From the NCBI RefSeq assembly GCF_019303535.1, contig NZ_JACCIU010000001.1, forward strand, positions 1,054,001 to 1,118,000: a stretch of 64,000 bases of DNA. Direction: 5' to 3'. The notes under the pieces were generated by a model. The model was not told the DNA's origin. It did not search any database and worked only from the letters and a program-made list of their open reading frames with translations. The position numbers were made by a program, and so were the translations under genes. Shown here piece after piece: positions 46,670 to 56,864 of the stretch (its first letter is position 1; each line of letters starts with the position of its first letter). This stretch comes from Lactobacillus sp. Sy-1. GTDB taxonomy: Bacteria > Bacillota > Bacilli > Lactobacillales > Lactobacillaceae.

Positions 46670-46743
46670 TGTCGCAGGAGAGACTCGAACTCTCGACCTA
46701 CGGTTTAGAAGACCGTTGCTCTATCCAACTGGGCTACTGCGAC
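46670..46743 (-). tRNA. tRNA-Arg (anticodon UCU)
   Basis: A complete cloverleaf on the minus strand. Acceptor GTCGCAG pairs with CTGCGAC, discriminator A. D arm AGCCCAGTTGGATAGAGC. Anticodon stem ACGGT/ACCGT with loop CTTCTAA, so the anticodon is TCT reading AGA. T arm GAGAGTTCGAGTCTCTC. CCA is not encoded. It has its own consensus promoter and terminator. Confidence 0.96.
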
Positions 46744-46761
46744 ATTCAAACAACATTAATG

Positions 46762-46790
46762 ATTATACGAGATGAATTTAAATGTGTCAA
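46762..46790 (-). promoter_or_regulatory. Consensus promoter of tRNA-Arg
   Basis: Minus-strand TTGACA (plus 46785-46790), 17-base spacer, TATAAT (plus 46762-46767): a perfect sigma-A match about 20 bases before the tRNA. Confidence 0.85.
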
Positions 46791-46803
46791 TCCATATCTA
46801 AAA

Positions 46804-47322
46804 TTATTTCGGATCAATCGGGTTTAAATTAATCTGGCGATTGAATTCAGCATTGATATCATCAGCGCTAAAGTGCAAATCAGCTAACCCTAATTTCAAA
46901 AATAGTTTCCAGGCATGGTTAAAGTCAGTTTGGCTATGCTTGAAGTAGGCTGCAAATAACATGTTTTTAGTCGCTAGGTATAGTTTACTAAAGTCCGTTT
47001 TAGTAAATTGCCGGCTCAACTTATCTAATTCATCTGCATCAACTAACACGTTCCGGTTCCAATTTCTCAGGTTTGCAACCAGTAAAAAGGACCGTAACAC
47101 CCGTGCGTACTGGGCGAGTAATTCTACTGAGCTAAATGATTTTCGATCTGCCTTAGGAATATACCATCCAATCATTTTCGCTAGTTCAGCAAATGAAACG
47201 TCCAATTCAACAAACGCGTTTTTAAACCGGGTTTCTGGTAGGTACTGTAACTGGTTTTGTTGTTCAAATTGACGGTAATAATTCACCGCATTAACCAGCA
47301 TTACTTGAAAGTCCAAGTACAC
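46804..47322 (-). CDS. Unknown protein, possible degenerate dimeric dUTPase-like fold
   Basis: 172 residues, predicted mostly helical, cytosolic. I do not recognise a family with certainty. The layout VELDVSFAELAKMIGWY, then SVELLAQYARVLRSFL, then WKLFLKLGLADLHFSADDI recalls the all-alpha dimeric dUTPase/MazG-like family, where the second block reads EEYVDxLHF. Here those acids are replaced (A70, Q71, A73, R74), so catalysis is unlikely. The start is GTG 47322 or TTG two codons later, after AAGGGAG. It is the third gene of a coupled cluster. Confidence 0.7.
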   Translation of the reverse strand: MYLDFQVMLVNAVNYYRQFEQQNQLQYLPETRFKNAFVELDVSFAELAKMIGWYIPKADRKSFSSVELLAQYARVLRSFLLVANLRNWNRNVLVDADELDKLSRQFTKTDFSKLYLATKNMLFAAYFKHSQTDFNHAWKLFLKLGLADLHFSADDINAEFNRQINLNPIDPK

Positions 47323-47337
47323 ATTCTCCCTTCTTAA

Positions 47338-48237
47338 TTAATCAGCATCAATTTCCAAATCTGCGAGGTTGGTTAGATACCAATCCTTCAAAAAGTCGTA
47401 TCTTAATAGTAGTTGGAACCATGAAACGTTCTCCCCACTATCGACAACTTGAAGCCCCCAATTAGGGTTAGCTTCATCCTGGTTGTTGAAAATATTTAGT
47501 TGAACCCCGTCAAGGTTTAACTGGGCCCCAGATAGTTGGTATGACATTAGTGGATACTTATTTTCAGAAGCCTTAATAAAGAGTTCATCAATAAAGCGAG
47601 AAGGCAAGTTTCGGTTTCTAAAGGCATGAAAACTAGCATTAGTCGTATCCAAAATGCTGTAATCAACCTCGTATCCATAATCAGTTCCCATGAACTTAGT
47701 AAACGCAATTAGCGTGTTAACTGCAATGATAATTGGGGTCGGACCCACCGTTGGGTTTAAATCCACCACAAATAGATTCAATAGCGCATTGCTATCGAAA
47801 CCAGCTTGTTTAGCATCAAAATCAAGGTAAAAAATGTGTTCACCCCGATTTACGTCAGTATAGGCAATTCGATTTCGATCAACAACGAACTTAAATGAAT
47901 CAGCTGCTTCTAATTGGGTCAAGTGTTGAACCACATTCCCCGCTGTTCCATTCATTTGCATTTGAATCATTGATGAAATATTATGTTCTTCTAATAAGCG
48001 GGCCATAAAGACTAAGTATAAATCAGCCGTTGAGTATCTAATTGGAAACTGCACGAATTCAGTGTCCATTTGAAAATGAATTAATTCTTGAATTGAGTTG
48101 AATAATTCTTCTAAATCATTAGTATAGGTCATCTTATCTAACAGTTCAGAATATTTAGTTCCCCGGTCCAATCCCGCTTTTAGATTCCGGTTATATTCAA
48201 AAAGCGCAATTCCCATTTTTCGATCGCTATCCTTCAT
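47338..48237 (-). CDS. Protein of unknown function, middle gene of three-gene cluster
   Basis: 299 residues, no signal peptide or membrane helix. No recognised motif. It begins MKDSDRKMGIALFEYNRN and contains FYLDFDAKQAGFDSNALLN and TVGPTPIIIAVNTLIAFTK. The composition is that of a soluble globular protein. Its ATG overlaps the upstream gene by 11 bases, so translation is coupled; the next gene follows after 15 bases. Codon use looks like the neighbours, with no sign of recent transfer. Confidence 0.8.
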   Translation of the reverse strand: MKDSDRKMGIALFEYNRNLKAGLDRGTKYSELLDKMTYTNDLEELFNSIQELIHFQMDTEFVQFPIRYSTADLYLVFMARLLEEHNISSMIQMQMNGTAGNVVQHLTQLEAADSFKFVVDRNRIAYTDVNRGEHIFYLDFDAKQAGFDSNALLNLFVVDLNPTVGPTPIIIAVNTLIAFTKFMGTDYGYEVDYSILDTTNASFHAFRNRNLPSRFIDELFIKASENKYPLMSYQLSGAQLNLDGVQLNIFNNQDEANPNWGLQVVDSGENVSWFQLLLRYDFLKDWYLTNLADLEIDAD

Positions 48238-49084
48238 GATTATCGCCTCCTAAACTTTGCATATAATCAGCATAAAGCCCTGATTGGGTATCCATGAAGT
48301 TATTAAAGTTCTGGAAGCAATCACGAATGCTTTGCTTTTCGTAGCTAATAATTGTGTCTTCCTTATTTAGCTCCAAGATTCTAGCTTCATTTTGCTTAAT
48401 TTGCTTAGCCCCTTCAGAAGCCGCCTCATCTTCTGCAACTAAGTGCTTATATTGGTTGGTCAACTGGGTGTGTTCGGCCTTCACCCTTGCAGCATCCCAT
48501 GGCATCGTGATTCCGGATTCGTTTTCACGAATCGCAACCTTCAAGTCAGCCTTCATTGCATCCCGTTCATCTTTTTCATCAATCAAGGATTGAATTTCCT
48601 GACTCTTGTCGGTAATTGACATAATTTCATCAGAATAGAAGGTCTTATTTTCAGCCTCTAATTCAAAGGAACGCCCTAATTTATCTAGTTCGACCTCGTT
48701 AAATTCAAATTTAACGTTTAATACGTCTAATTCGCCAAATAGCTTATGATCCCACCAGTTCCCAAAGAAAATCCGAAAATGACCAAATTGATACTCATTA
48801 TAGTAGAAAAATGGATAATTTTGGCCCAAGTAGTTAATCAATCCTTCACTTAAGTAGTGGCTTAATTCAGATTGTAAATCTTTTACTAGTAGTGATACAT
48901 CGTACTTATCATCAACTGGTTCTGCTGGTTGCATAATTTCATTGAAGTGCTTTGCATTAATTAACTTGTAAATCGCTAAATCGTCACCATGGTTCAACGC
49001 ATCTCGTAGTGCATTTAGGTGATCAATCTTAGCGTTTAAACTAACACTTAGTTCGGTAGCCCGATTGTCTCTGTCATTATTCAT
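48227..49084 (-). CDS. Protein of unknown function with C-terminal coiled coil
   Basis: 285 residues, acidic. The first half is globular with an aromatic stretch (PFFYYNEYQFGHFRIFFGNWW). The second half, from about residue 160, is rich in Glu, Lys and Gln and likely coiled coil (IQSLIDEKDERDAMKADL, ANEARILELNKED-type heptads). Such proteins are sometimes named SbcC-like by automatic tools on coiled-coil similarity alone; I see no ATPase motif. It is the first gene of the cluster, with GCGAGGG before the ATG and no strong promoter identified. Confidence 0.8.
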   Translation of the reverse strand: MNNDRDNRATELSVSLNAKIDHLNALRDALNHGDDLAIYKLINAKHFNEIMQPAEPVDDKYDVSLLVKDLQSELSHYLSEGLINYLGQNYPFFYYNEYQFGHFRIFFGNWWDHKLFGELDVLNVKFEFNEVELDKLGRSFELEAENKTFYSDEIMSITDKSQEIQSLIDEKDERDAMKADLKVAIRENESGITMPWDAARVKAEHTQLTNQYKHLVAEDEAASEGAKQIKQNEARILELNKEDTIISYEKQSIRDCFQNFNNFMDTQSGLYADYMQSLGGDNHEG

Positions 49085-49135
49085 TGTTTACCCTCGCTCT
49101 ATTTCATGTTTTAAAACTACATCTATGTGTCGTAA

Positions 49136-49171
49136 ACAAAAATGCAGTCAACTAGACATAGTTAACTACAT
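49136..49171 (-). terminator. Terminator of the pyr operon after pyrD
   Basis: Minus-strand ATGTAGTTAACTA pairs with TAGTTGACTGCAT (two GU pairs) around a four-base loop and is followed by five T. Confidence 0.8.
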
Positions 49172-49214
49172 TCTATAATATCATAATTTAAATTTTGGGA
49201 TAAATAATTTTATT

Positions 49215-50150
49215 TTAAATTGTTTTAAGGTTTCCCCGAAAATCAGAAAGTGATTGGTAACCCTTATCAGTCATGATTCGTTCTAATTCAGTGGTTAAGC
49301 GTTTATAAACCCCTAGCCCTTCTGATTGCAACTGGGTCCCAACTGATACTAACTCAGCCCCACACAGAATGTGAGCAAAGACATCCGCTCCGGTTTGTAC
49401 CCCACCGGTTCCAATAATCTTAATTGAAGCGTTTAAGCGTTGCCGAAGTGCCCGCACGTTTGCGAGTGCGGTTGGTAGAACCATTTTCCCGCCTAGGCCA
49501 CCAAAACCACCCTTCGGTTTAATTACCACTGATTCACTAGCAACGTCGACCCAAAGGCCGTTTCCAACCGAATTAATGGTATTAACGTGGGTCAATGGGT
49601 ATTTATTCAAGACCGCCGCAATTTGATCAAAATGAACTAAATCAAAGTATGGTGGTAACTTAACCCCTAGTGGTTTCTTATAAAACGCGAAAATTTCATC
49701 TAAGAGGGCCCTGGTTCCATCAACATCGTAAGCCATTTGGGGCTTACCAATTACGTTTGGACATGACAAATTCAGCTCTGTTAATCCATCATAATCTGAG
49801 TCTTGAATTTGGTGGAGCAATTTAACATCATCGGCAGCTGAAAGGCCAGCTACTGATAAAATCGTTGGCTTTGCATGGTCACTTAAAACGTACTTAATGT
49901 AGTAATCAAATCCGTAGTTCGGTAGGCCCATTGAATTGATTGAGCCATTTTGTAACTCGTAGTAGCGCGGTGCAGGATTGCCATCCCGTTTTGCTAAAGT
50001 TGCACTCTTCGTTACAATTCCTCCCATATACGGATCGTTTAAGAGGTCGTCTAACTCCTCAGTACTTTGGCAGTGAACACCAGATGCGTTTAAAAATAAT
50101 TGGTTGAAAGTCAGTCCATTGATCTGACCAGTTAAATCCAGCTTACTCAT
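49215..50150 (-). CDS. pyrD: Dihydroorotate dehydrogenase, class 1A (fumarate type)
   Basis: 311 residues. The flavin barrel contains LNASGVHC, TKSATLAKRDGNPAPRY and the active-site Cys130 in ELNLSCPNVIGKPQ, the pattern of the soluble class 1A enzyme of Lactococcus. That class uses fumarate and needs no PyrK subunit; no pyrK is present. It oxidises dihydroorotate to orotate. Last gene of pyrB-pyrC-carA-carB-pyrD. Confidence 0.95.
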   Translation of the reverse strand: MSKLDLTGQINGLTFNQLFLNASGVHCQSTEELDDLLNDPYMGGIVTKSATLAKRDGNPAPRYYELQNGSINSMGLPNYGFDYYIKYVLSDHAKPTILSVAGLSAADDVKLLHQIQDSDYDGLTELNLSCPNVIGKPQMAYDVDGTRALLDEIFAFYKKPLGVKLPPYFDLVHFDQIAAVLNKYPLTHVNTINSVGNGLWVDVASESVVIKPKGGFGGLGGKMVLPTALANVRALRQRLNASIKIIGTGGVQTGADVFAHILCGAELVSVGTQLQSEGLGVYKRLTTELERIMTDKGYQSLSDFRGNLKTI

Positions 50151-50163
50151 TGCTTCCTCCTAA

Positions 50164-53100
50164 TTATAATGGCTTAATTTCAAATGAACGCGCTTCTAAT
50201 ACGTCCAAGAAGACAGCGACCGTATCCAGAGCAGTGAATAGTGGGACTTCATTTTCAATTGCAGTCGCTCTAATTTGACTTTCATCATTCGCAGCCCGCT
50301 TAGTATTATCAACCGTATTGACTACGACTTGGAGTTGGTCTTCTTGTAATTCCGTAATCGCATTGTTTTCTGATTCTTCTAACTTATCGATCTTATTAGC
50401 AGTCAGGCCGTGCTTTTCAAAGAACTTCGCAGTTTGTTCGGTGCCTTGAATTTGGAACCCAAGAGCTTTGAAACGAAGTGCCAAGTCTAATGATTCTTGT
50501 TTGTCAGCATCGGCAACCGTAAAGAGAACGTTTCCGTGATCAGGGACCTTAACCCCAGAAGCAACGAACGCCTTGTAAAGCGCCTTAGGATAGGTAACGT
50601 CTGAACCCATTACTTCACCGGTCGACTTCATTTCAGGACCTAAAGTACTATTAACGGCTGGCAGCTTACTAAAACTAAATACCGGTGCCTTAACATGGAC
50701 GGTCTTTGGTTCTGGTACTAGCCCTTCCTTTAACCCTAATTCTGGTAGTGTCTTTCCTAACATCACTTGGGTTGCCACTTGGGCCATTGAAATGTGGGTC
50801 ACCTTGGAGAGGAATGGAACCGTTCTAGATGCCCGGGGATTCACTTCAATCACGTAGGCTTTATTATCATGAATTACAAATTGAATGTTCATTAACCCCA
50901 CCGTCTTTAAGTCCTTGGCTAGCTTAATGGAGTCTTCAATAATTTGTTCCTTGATACTTGGGAGCATGTTTTGTGGTGGGTAAACCCCCATTGAGTCTCC
51001 AGAATGGATTCCAGCCCGTTCAATGTGTTCCAAAATTCCTGGAATAACAACGTTAGTCCCGTCAGCAATTACATCTACTTCTGCTTCTGAACCCACGAGG
51101 TAAGAATCAATCAATACTGGATGTTCATTTGAAACCTTGACCGCCCGGTTCATATATTCACGGAGAGCGTCGTCTGAGGTAATGATTTCCATTGCCCGAC
51201 CACCTAAAACGTATGATGGCCGAATTAAAATTGGGTATCCAATTTCATTCGCAACCTTAACGGCGCCATCAACAGTCGTGGCGGTAGCTCCCTTTGGTTG
51301 TGGTAACTGAAGTCGGTCAATTACTTCCCCAAATAGTTCCCGATCTTCACCACGGTTAATGTCTTCAACCGTAGTCCCAAGGATTTTGATTCCCCGTTCA
51401 TGAAGTGGTTCTGCAAGGTTGATTGCAGTTTGCCCACCAAATTGGACAACGACCCCCAGTGGTTTTTCGTGGTCAATTACGTTTAAAACGTCCTCAAGGG
51501 TCAATGGTTCAAAGTAAAGCTTATCAGAGATGGAGAAATCGGTTGAAACCGTTTCTGGATTAGAATTCATGATAATTGCTTCGTAGCCGGCCTTTTGAAT
51601 TGCTCTAACACTATGAACGGTTGCGTAGTCAAATTCAACCCCCTGCCCAATTCTGATTGGTCCAGAACCAATTACTAGGATTGATGGTCTATCAGTAACC
51701 ACAGATTCATCGGATTCTTCGTAGGTACCGTAGTAATATGGGGTCTTGGATTCAAATTCACCAGCGACGGTATCAACCATCTTGTAGACTGGTAAGATGT
51801 CATTTTGCTTTCTAGTTTCACGAATTTGATCACCAGTCTTAGACCAGAGCAGACCAATTTCGTCATCGGTAAAACCATTTTGCTTGGCCAACCGGAGCGC
51901 TTCGTTACTTTGGTCTTTTTTGAGTTGTTCTTCAATTTCGATAATGTGTAAGAATTTATCCAAGTAGAATTCATTGATCTTGGTGATTTCATGAATTTTT
52001 TCCAATGGAACGTGTCTTCTCAATAGTTCACAAATTACAAATAGCCGGTCATCTTGAGCTGGCACTAGTTGATCCAATAGGGCTTGGGTATCAACTTCAG
52101 CAAGCCGACTATCAAAGACGTACTTATCGTCAATTTCAAGTGAACGAACCGCTTTTAAGATGGATTCTTCAAAGTTCCTCCCAATTGCCATTACCTCACC
52201 CGTGGCCTTCATTTGAGTTCCAAGCTGCCGACTCGCAGCGGGAAACTTATCAAAGGGCCATCTTGGAATCTTAGTAACCACGTAATCCAAAGCGGGTTCG
52301 AATTCAGCAAGCGTGGTTCCAGTAATTGGGTTCGTAATTTCATCGAGGTGTAAACCAACCGCAATTTTAGCGGCCATCTTAGCAATTGGGTACCCAGTAG
52401 CCTTAGATGCAAGAGCGGATGAACGTGATACCCGGGGGTTTACTTCAATGATGTAGTATTTGAAACTGTTTGGGTCTAACGCCATTTGGATGTTCACGCC
52501 ACCCTCAATCTTTAGGGCTCGGATAATCTTTAATGCCACATCCCGCATCATTTGATAATCACGGTCAGAAAGGGTTTGGGTTGGTGATACCACAATTGAA
52601 TCCCCGGTATGAATTCCAACTGGGTCCACGTTTTCCATTGAAGCTACGATCAACGCGTTATCTGAAGCATCCCGCATCACTTCAAATTCAATTTCCTTGT
52701 AACCAGCGATTGAACGTTCCACCAATACCTGGGTCACCGGTGATAGTTCCAGTCCGTTAGTGGTAATTTCATGGAGTTGGTCGTCATTGTATGCGAATCC
52801 ACCACCAGTTCCCCCTAACGTATATGCCGGTCGGATTACAACTGGATAGCCAACTTCAGCCACAAAATCTTGCGCCTCTTTTAACGTAGTGGCAATTCTG
52901 GATTCAGGAACTGGTTCGTCAAGACGTTCCATTAAATCCTTGAACAGTTCTCGATCTTCAGCTTCTTCGATCGCATGAAGCTTAGTTCCCAGTAGTTCGA
53001 TATCTAATTCCTTTAGAATTCCTGAATCAGCTAATTGCTTAGCCATGTTTAAACCGGTCTGGCCCCCAAGGGTAGGTAAAATGGCGTCTGGAAGTTCTTG

Positions 53101-53337
53101 CCGAATAATCTTAGAAACGAATTCTAACGTAATTGGTTCGATGAACACCTTATCAGCAATTTCCTTATCGGTCATGATGGTTGCAGGGTTCGAGTTGATC
53201 AAAATCACTTCATAACCCTCTTCTCGTAATGACAAGCAGGCTTGCGAACCAGAGTAATCAAATTCAGCGGCTTGCCCAATCACGATGGGTCCTGATCCAA
53301 TTACTAAAATCTTGTGAATATCGGTTCTCTTTGGCAT
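50164..53337 (-). CDS. carB: Carbamoyl phosphate synthase large subunit
   Basis: 1057 residues, complete, with two homologous ATP-grasp halves. The first has [21 protein letters not shown] and the second [20 protein letters not shown]; both have EVNPR motifs. A C-terminal allosteric domain follows ([21 protein letters not shown]). It forms carbamoyl phosphate from bicarbonate, ammonia and two ATP. Its ATG overlaps the carA stop by one base (53337). Confidence 0.98.
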   Translation of the reverse strand: MPKRTDIHKILVIGSGPIVIGQAAEFDYSGSQACLSLREEGYEVILINSNPATIMTDKEIADKVFIEPITLEFVSKIIRQELPDAILPTLGGQTGLNMAKQLADSGILKELDIELLGTKLHAIEEAEDRELFKDLMERLDEPVPESRIATTLKEAQDFVAEVGYPVVIRPAYTLGGTGGGFAYNDDQLHEITTNGLELSPVTQVLVERSIAGYKEIEFEVMRDASDNALIVASMENVDPVGIHTGDSIVVSPTQTLSDRDYQMMRDVALKIIRALKIEGGVNIQMALDPNSFKYYIIEVNPRVSRSSALASKATGYPIAKMAAKIAVGLHLDEITNPITGTTLAEFEPALDYVVTKIPRWPFDKFPAASRQLGTQMKATGEVMAIGRNFEESILKAVRSLEIDDKYVFDSRLAEVDTQALLDQLVPAQDDRLFVICELLRRHVPLEKIHEITKINEFYLDKFLHIIEIEEQLKKDQSNEALRLAKQNGFTDDEIGLLWSKTGDQIRETRKQNDILPVYKMVDTVAGEFESKTPYYYGTYEESDESVVTDRPSILVIGSGPIRIGQGVEFDYATVHSVRAIQKAGYEAIIMNSNPETVSTDFSISDKLYFEPLTLEDVLNVIDHEKPLGVVVQFGGQTAINLAEPLHERGIKILGTTVEDINRGEDRELFGEVIDRLQLPQPKGATATTVDGAVKVANEIGYPILIRPSYVLGGRAMEIITSDDALREYMNRAVKVSNEHPVLIDSYLVGSEAEVDVIADGTNVVIPGILEHIERAGIHSGDSMGVYPPQNMLPSIKEQIIEDSIKLAKDLKTVGLMNIQFVIHDNKAYVIEVNPRASRTVPFLSKVTHISMAQVATQVMLGKTLPELGLKEGLVPEPKTVHVKAPVFSFSKLPAVNSTLGPEMKSTGEVMGSDVTYPKALYKAFVASGVKVPDHGNVLFTVADADKQESLDLALRFKALGFQIQGTEQTAKFFEKHGLTANKIDKLEESENNAITELQEDQLQVVVNTVDNTKRAANDESQIRATAIENEVPLFTALDTVAVFLDVLEARSFEIKPL

Positions 53338-54422
53338 TAGTTTTGACCTCCATTATTTTCGTTAATTAGGTTAATAAATTTGTCAAACATGTATTCGGAA
53401 TCATGTGGTCCAGGACAAGCGTCTGGATGGAATTGAACGGAAAATGCTTTGTGACCCTTTAATTTAACCCCTTCAACGGTCCCGTCGTTGATTTCTTCAT
53501 GGGTGATTACGAGGTCGGTATCCTTTAGGGAATCTCGATCAACGGCATACCCGTGGTTTTGGGAAGTAAAGTTCCGCCGGGTGCAATCAATGTCGCTAAC
53601 CGCATGGTTAAAGCCCCGATGCCCAAACTTCATCTTATAAGTCTGTGCACCATTGGCAAGGGCAAAGAGTTGGTGTCCTAAACAAATCCCCATCAATGGG
53701 TAGTGTTCCTGCAATTCGCGAATTGTTTCCAATGCGTATGGGTATTGGGTGGGGTCACCTGGTCCGTTGGAAAGTAAAATGCCGGCTGGGTGGGATTCCA
53801 TAATTTCCTTAGCAGGCGTGTTCCCTGGGAAAACAATTACGTTGGCGTTGCGCTTGGTTAAGGCCTTCACAATTGATTCCTTTAGTCCAAAGTCCAGAAG
53901 AGCGATCCGCACCCCATCACTAGGTGCTTGGTAGATGTTCTTAGTTGCCACTTGCTTTGCCTTAGCAATCAATTCTGATTGGTAATCACGTTCAAACATC
54001 TTATCGATCTTAGCTTGATTTAGTTCACTAACGATCACAGCGGGCATTGACCCTTCATTTCTGATTTCCTTAGCTAGCTTTCTAGTATCAACCCCGGTCA
54101 AACCAGGAAGATCTTCTTGTTCAGCGTATTCTGCTAAACTCATCACTGAGCGGAAATTACTGGGCCGACGCGCCAACTCGTGAATAATAATTGCATCCAC
54201 GGCCGGTTTAAAACTTTCAAAATCATCACTATTAATCCCGTAATTTCCAATCAATGGGTATGTAAACACCATTGATTGCCCGTAATAACTAGGATCGGTA
54301 ATCGTTTCTTGATAACCCGTCATTCCAGTACTAAATACGACTTCGGTAAAGACATCTTTAGTTGATCCAAACCCTTCTCCAGAATAAACAGATCCATTTT
54401 TCAATACTAAGTAACGCTTCAT
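53337..54422 (-). CDS. carA: Carbamoyl phosphate synthase small subunit (glutaminase)
   Basis: 361 residues. The N-terminal domain has [19 protein letters not shown]. The class I amidotransferase domain has Cys247 in [11 protein letters not shown] and the His/Glu pair in FHPDACPGP. It feeds ammonia from glutamine to CarB. Its place inside the pyr operon suggests the enzyme is the pyrimidine-controlled one; no second copy is in the window. Confidence 0.97.
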   Translation of the reverse strand: MKRYLVLKNGSVYSGEGFGSTKDVFTEVVFSTGMTGYQETITDPSYYGQSMVFTYPLIGNYGINSDDFESFKPAVDAIIIHELARRPSNFRSVMSLAEYAEQEDLPGLTGVDTRKLAKEIRNEGSMPAVIVSELNQAKIDKMFERDYQSELIAKAKQVATKNIYQAPSDGVRIALLDFGLKESIVKALTKRNANVIVFPGNTPAKEIMESHPAGILLSNGPGDPTQYPYALETIRELQEHYPLMGICLGHQLFALANGAQTYKMKFGHRGFNHAVSDIDCTRRNFTSQNHGYAVDRDSLKDTDLVITHEEINDGTVEGVKLKGHKAFSVQFHPDACPGPHDSEYMFDKFINLINENNGGQN

Positions 54423-54443
54423 TGTAATCCCCCTCGAATGTGA

Positions 54444-55697
54444 TTAATAAACTTGTTTCCCGGAAACGAACGTTGCAATTGTCTTACCGTAAACCTGATC
54501 ACCAATAAATGGTGAATTCTTGCCCTTGGATAAAAAGTCAGCGGCATCAATGTTAAACTCGTGGTCTAAGTCCATAATTACTAAGTCAGCAGCATCACCA
54601 ACCCGTAGTTGGCCAGCATCATGGAGGCCAAACGCCTTAATCGGATTGGTAACCATCCAGTCAAGCGCCGTTTGTAAATCAACCAGCCCACTCTTCACAA
54701 AATGAGTGTAAATCAAACTGAACGCCGTTTCAATCCCGACAATTCCAAAAGATGCTGACCGCATGGAACCCTGTTTTTCTTCAACACTATGGGGCGCATG
54801 GTCAGTAGCAACCATGTCAATGGTGCCATCCAATAACCCACTAATTAAAGCCGCTCGGTCTTCCGGACTCCGCAATGGTGGATTCATCTTCATCATTGGA
54901 TTATCCATCGTAATCATTGAGTCATCCAATAGTAAGTGATGTGGTGATACTTCAGCAGTCACATTCATCCCCCGTGCTTTCGCAATCCGGAGTAGTTCAA
55001 CTGATTCCTTGGTTGAAATATGTGCTACGTGATAATGAACGCCAGTGGCGTTTGCCAATACTAAGTCACGAGCTAGCTGGGCTGATTCACTTAAGCTACT
55101 CATTCCAGGAAGTCCTAATCGGTCGGCAGCAAGTCCAGCATTCATAACCCCACCATGAATTAGGCTATCATCTTCAACGTGGGCAACAATTGGCCGGTTC
55201 ACAGATTTAGCTAGTTTCATTGCCTGATACATCGTATCGGCAGTTTGCACTCCGTGACCGTCGTTAGTAAACCCGATGGCGCCAAGGTCAGCCATATCCT
55301 TAATATCGGTTACTTGATTCGCAGTTAAATCTCCAGAAATGGCAGCGTATTGTTTAATCTTGATTACGCCATCTGCTTGATTTTTGGCAACCATCTTGGC
55401 AAAGTCAGTTGGATTGTCAACCACTGGCTTTACATTGGGCATTGCAAAAACGGTTGTAAAACCACCGTGTGCGGAAGCCTTACTCCCTGTTTCGATGGTT
55501 TCCTTATAGGTCAAACCCGGATCACGAAAGTGAACGTGAACATCCACTAATCCAGGAATGACTTGATGATTATGGGCGTCAAAAACATTCTCTGCATCCG
55601 TATTGATTGAAGAATCAATGGCGGTAATTTTGCCATCCTTGATTAATATGGAAATAGTTTGGTCGTTCAAACGTGCGTTTTTAATTAAGGTTGTCAT
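54444..55697 (-). CDS. pyrC: Dihydroorotase
   Basis: A 417-residue zinc amidohydrolase. Metal His residues are in DVHVHFRDPG, followed by TYKETIETGSKAS, HVAHISTKESV, AEVSPHHLLL and ATDHAPHSVEEK. It closes carbamoyl aspartate to dihydroorotate. It is two bases after pyrB, a tight coupling common in lactobacilli. Confidence 0.97.
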   Translation of the reverse strand: MTTLIKNARLNDQTISILIKDGKITAIDSSINTDAENVFDAHNHQVIPGLVDVHVHFRDPGLTYKETIETGSKASAHGGFTTVFAMPNVKPVVDNPTDFAKMVAKNQADGVIKIKQYAAISGDLTANQVTDIKDMADLGAIGFTNDGHGVQTADTMYQAMKLAKSVNRPIVAHVEDDSLIHGGVMNAGLAADRLGLPGMSSLSESAQLARDLVLANATGVHYHVAHISTKESVELLRIAKARGMNVTAEVSPHHLLLDDSMITMDNPMMKMNPPLRSPEDRAALISGLLDGTIDMVATDHAPHSVEEKQGSMRSASFGIVGIETAFSLIYTHFVKSGLVDLQTALDWMVTNPIKAFGLHDAGQLRVGDAADLVIMDLDHEFNIDAADFLSKGKNSPFIGDQVYGKTIATFVSGKQVY

Positions 55698-55699
55698 TT

Positions 55700-56635
55700 T
55701 TAGTCCTCCAGTAGTCCGCGTTGGTCTAAGATGGTTGCTAGAATTGCCATTCGAGCAAACACCCCATTATGCATCTGGGTAAAGATTCGTGATTGGGGAG
55801 CTTCAACCAGTGATGAGGCAATTTCTACTCCACGGTTAACGGGAGCTGGATGCATGATGATGGCGTTTGGTTTCATTAATGATGCGCGTTCTTCAGAAAG
55901 CCCGTAGGTGTGGTAATAATCACTTGGTGTAAACGAAGCGACCGCATTTTCGGTTAATCGTTCTAATTGAACCCGTAACAACATCACAACGTCTAAGTTA
56001 GGCAGCATTTGATCAACGTCGGGATAGTAAGTTCCAAATTGGTCAAAATCAGCTGGATACCATTCTCGGGGGCCGCTAAACGAAACGTTTACGCCCATGC
56101 GATGCAATAATTCCGCATCGGATCGAGCCACTCGTGAATGCGCTAAGTCACCAATGATTCCAATGTGCAAACCCGCAAATGACCCAAATTCGTCGTGAAT
56201 CGTCATTAGATCAAGCAGCGTTTGCGATGGGTGTTGGCCACTCCCATCCCCTGCATTAACTAGTGACAACGAGATGTTAGGATCCTTCGTTAACTGTTGA
56301 TACCAACCGGTTTGAGCATGGCGAATTACCGCAATATCGATTCCAATTGCTTGGAGGGTCTTGATCGTATCCCCCAGTGATTCACCCTTCTTAACCGAAC
56401 TAGTGGCCGGGTCAATTCCAATCAACTCAATTCCTAGCTTCTTTTCAGCCATTTGAAACGAGCTATGCGTTCGGGTGCTGTTCTCAAAGAATAGGTTCGC
56501 AGCATACACCGGACGACTAAGGTGAACCGTCTTTTGAGCATGTTTGAATTGCTCCCCTAGTTCAATTAAATCGTTAATCTCAGGTTCTGATAAATCGTTA
56601 ATATTTAAGAAATCGTGGTCACTCGCTAATTGCAT
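55700..56635 (-). CDS. pyrB: Aspartate carbamoyltransferase catalytic subunit
   Basis: 311 residues from ATG 56635. The carbamoyl-phosphate site is FFENSTRTHSSF; further on are GDGSGQHPSQTLLDL and MHPAPVNRGVEI. No regulatory subunit PyrI is present, as usual in Firmicutes. AGGAGG is ten bases from ATG 56635 and seven from TTG 56638, so either may be used (one residue difference). First gene of the operon, behind two PyrR attenuators. Confidence 0.97.
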   Translation of the reverse strand: MQLASDHDFLNINDLSEPEINDLIELGEQFKHAQKTVHLSRPVYAANLFFENSTRTHSSFQMAEKKLGIELIGIDPATSSVKKGESLGDTIKTLQAIGIDIAVIRHAQTGWYQQLTKDPNISLSLVNAGDGSGQHPSQTLLDLMTIHDEFGSFAGLHIGIIGDLAHSRVARSDAELLHRMGVNVSFSGPREWYPADFDQFGTYYPDVDQMLPNLDVVMLLRVQLERLTENAVASFTPSDYYHTYGLSEERASLMKPNAIIMHPAPVNRGVEIASSLVEAPQSRIFTQMHNGVFARMAILATILDQRGLLED

Positions 56636-56652
56636 CAATGTGCTTCCTCCTT

Positions 56653-56695
56653 AAAAAACAAGACTATCCAGTAACATTTGGGTAGTCTTGTTTTT
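56653..56695 (-). terminator. Second (promoter-distal) pyr attenuator terminator
   Basis: Minus-strand CAAGACTA pairs with TAGTCTTG, extended by CC/GG, followed by six T, just before the pyrB Shine-Dalgarno. The ACTACCC of its 5' arm can instead pair with GGGTAGT at the PyrR site 2 (antiterminator). Confidence 0.85.
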
Positions 56696-56711
56696 AGAAT
56701 TTCCAACATCA

Positions 56712-56730
56712 ACTACCCTCACTGGGGACA
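56712..56730 (-). promoter_or_regulatory. PyrR-binding loop 2
   Basis: Minus-strand TCCCCAGTGAGGGTAGT: hexaloop CAGTGA fits the CNGNGA consensus of PyrR-binding loops and is closed by CCC/GGG. Its 3' arm GGGTAGT is also the antiterminator strand, so PyrR-UMP binding would release terminator 2. Confidence 0.75.
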
Positions 56731-56765
56731 TTATTGACAAATTAAACGAATTTGATATCAATCAT

Positions 56766-56803
56766 AATAAAAGAGCCTCCTGATTCATTTAATCAGAAAG
56801 CCC
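56766..56803 (-). terminator. First (promoter-proximal) pyr attenuator terminator
   Basis: A 13-bp stem, minus-strand GGGCTTTCTGATT with AATCAGGAGGCTC (three GU pairs), then TTTTATT. Confidence 0.85.
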
Positions 56804-56864
56804 TTTGGTTTGGTCTTACAGTATGTATTCAGTGTAAACGGTCCACACCCCATACTATCTCAAA

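Noticed and set aside
46670-49084. Integrated element at tRNA-Arg
   Set aside because: No integrase, no direct repeat of the tRNA 3' end and no shift in base or codon use were seen in the flanking genes.
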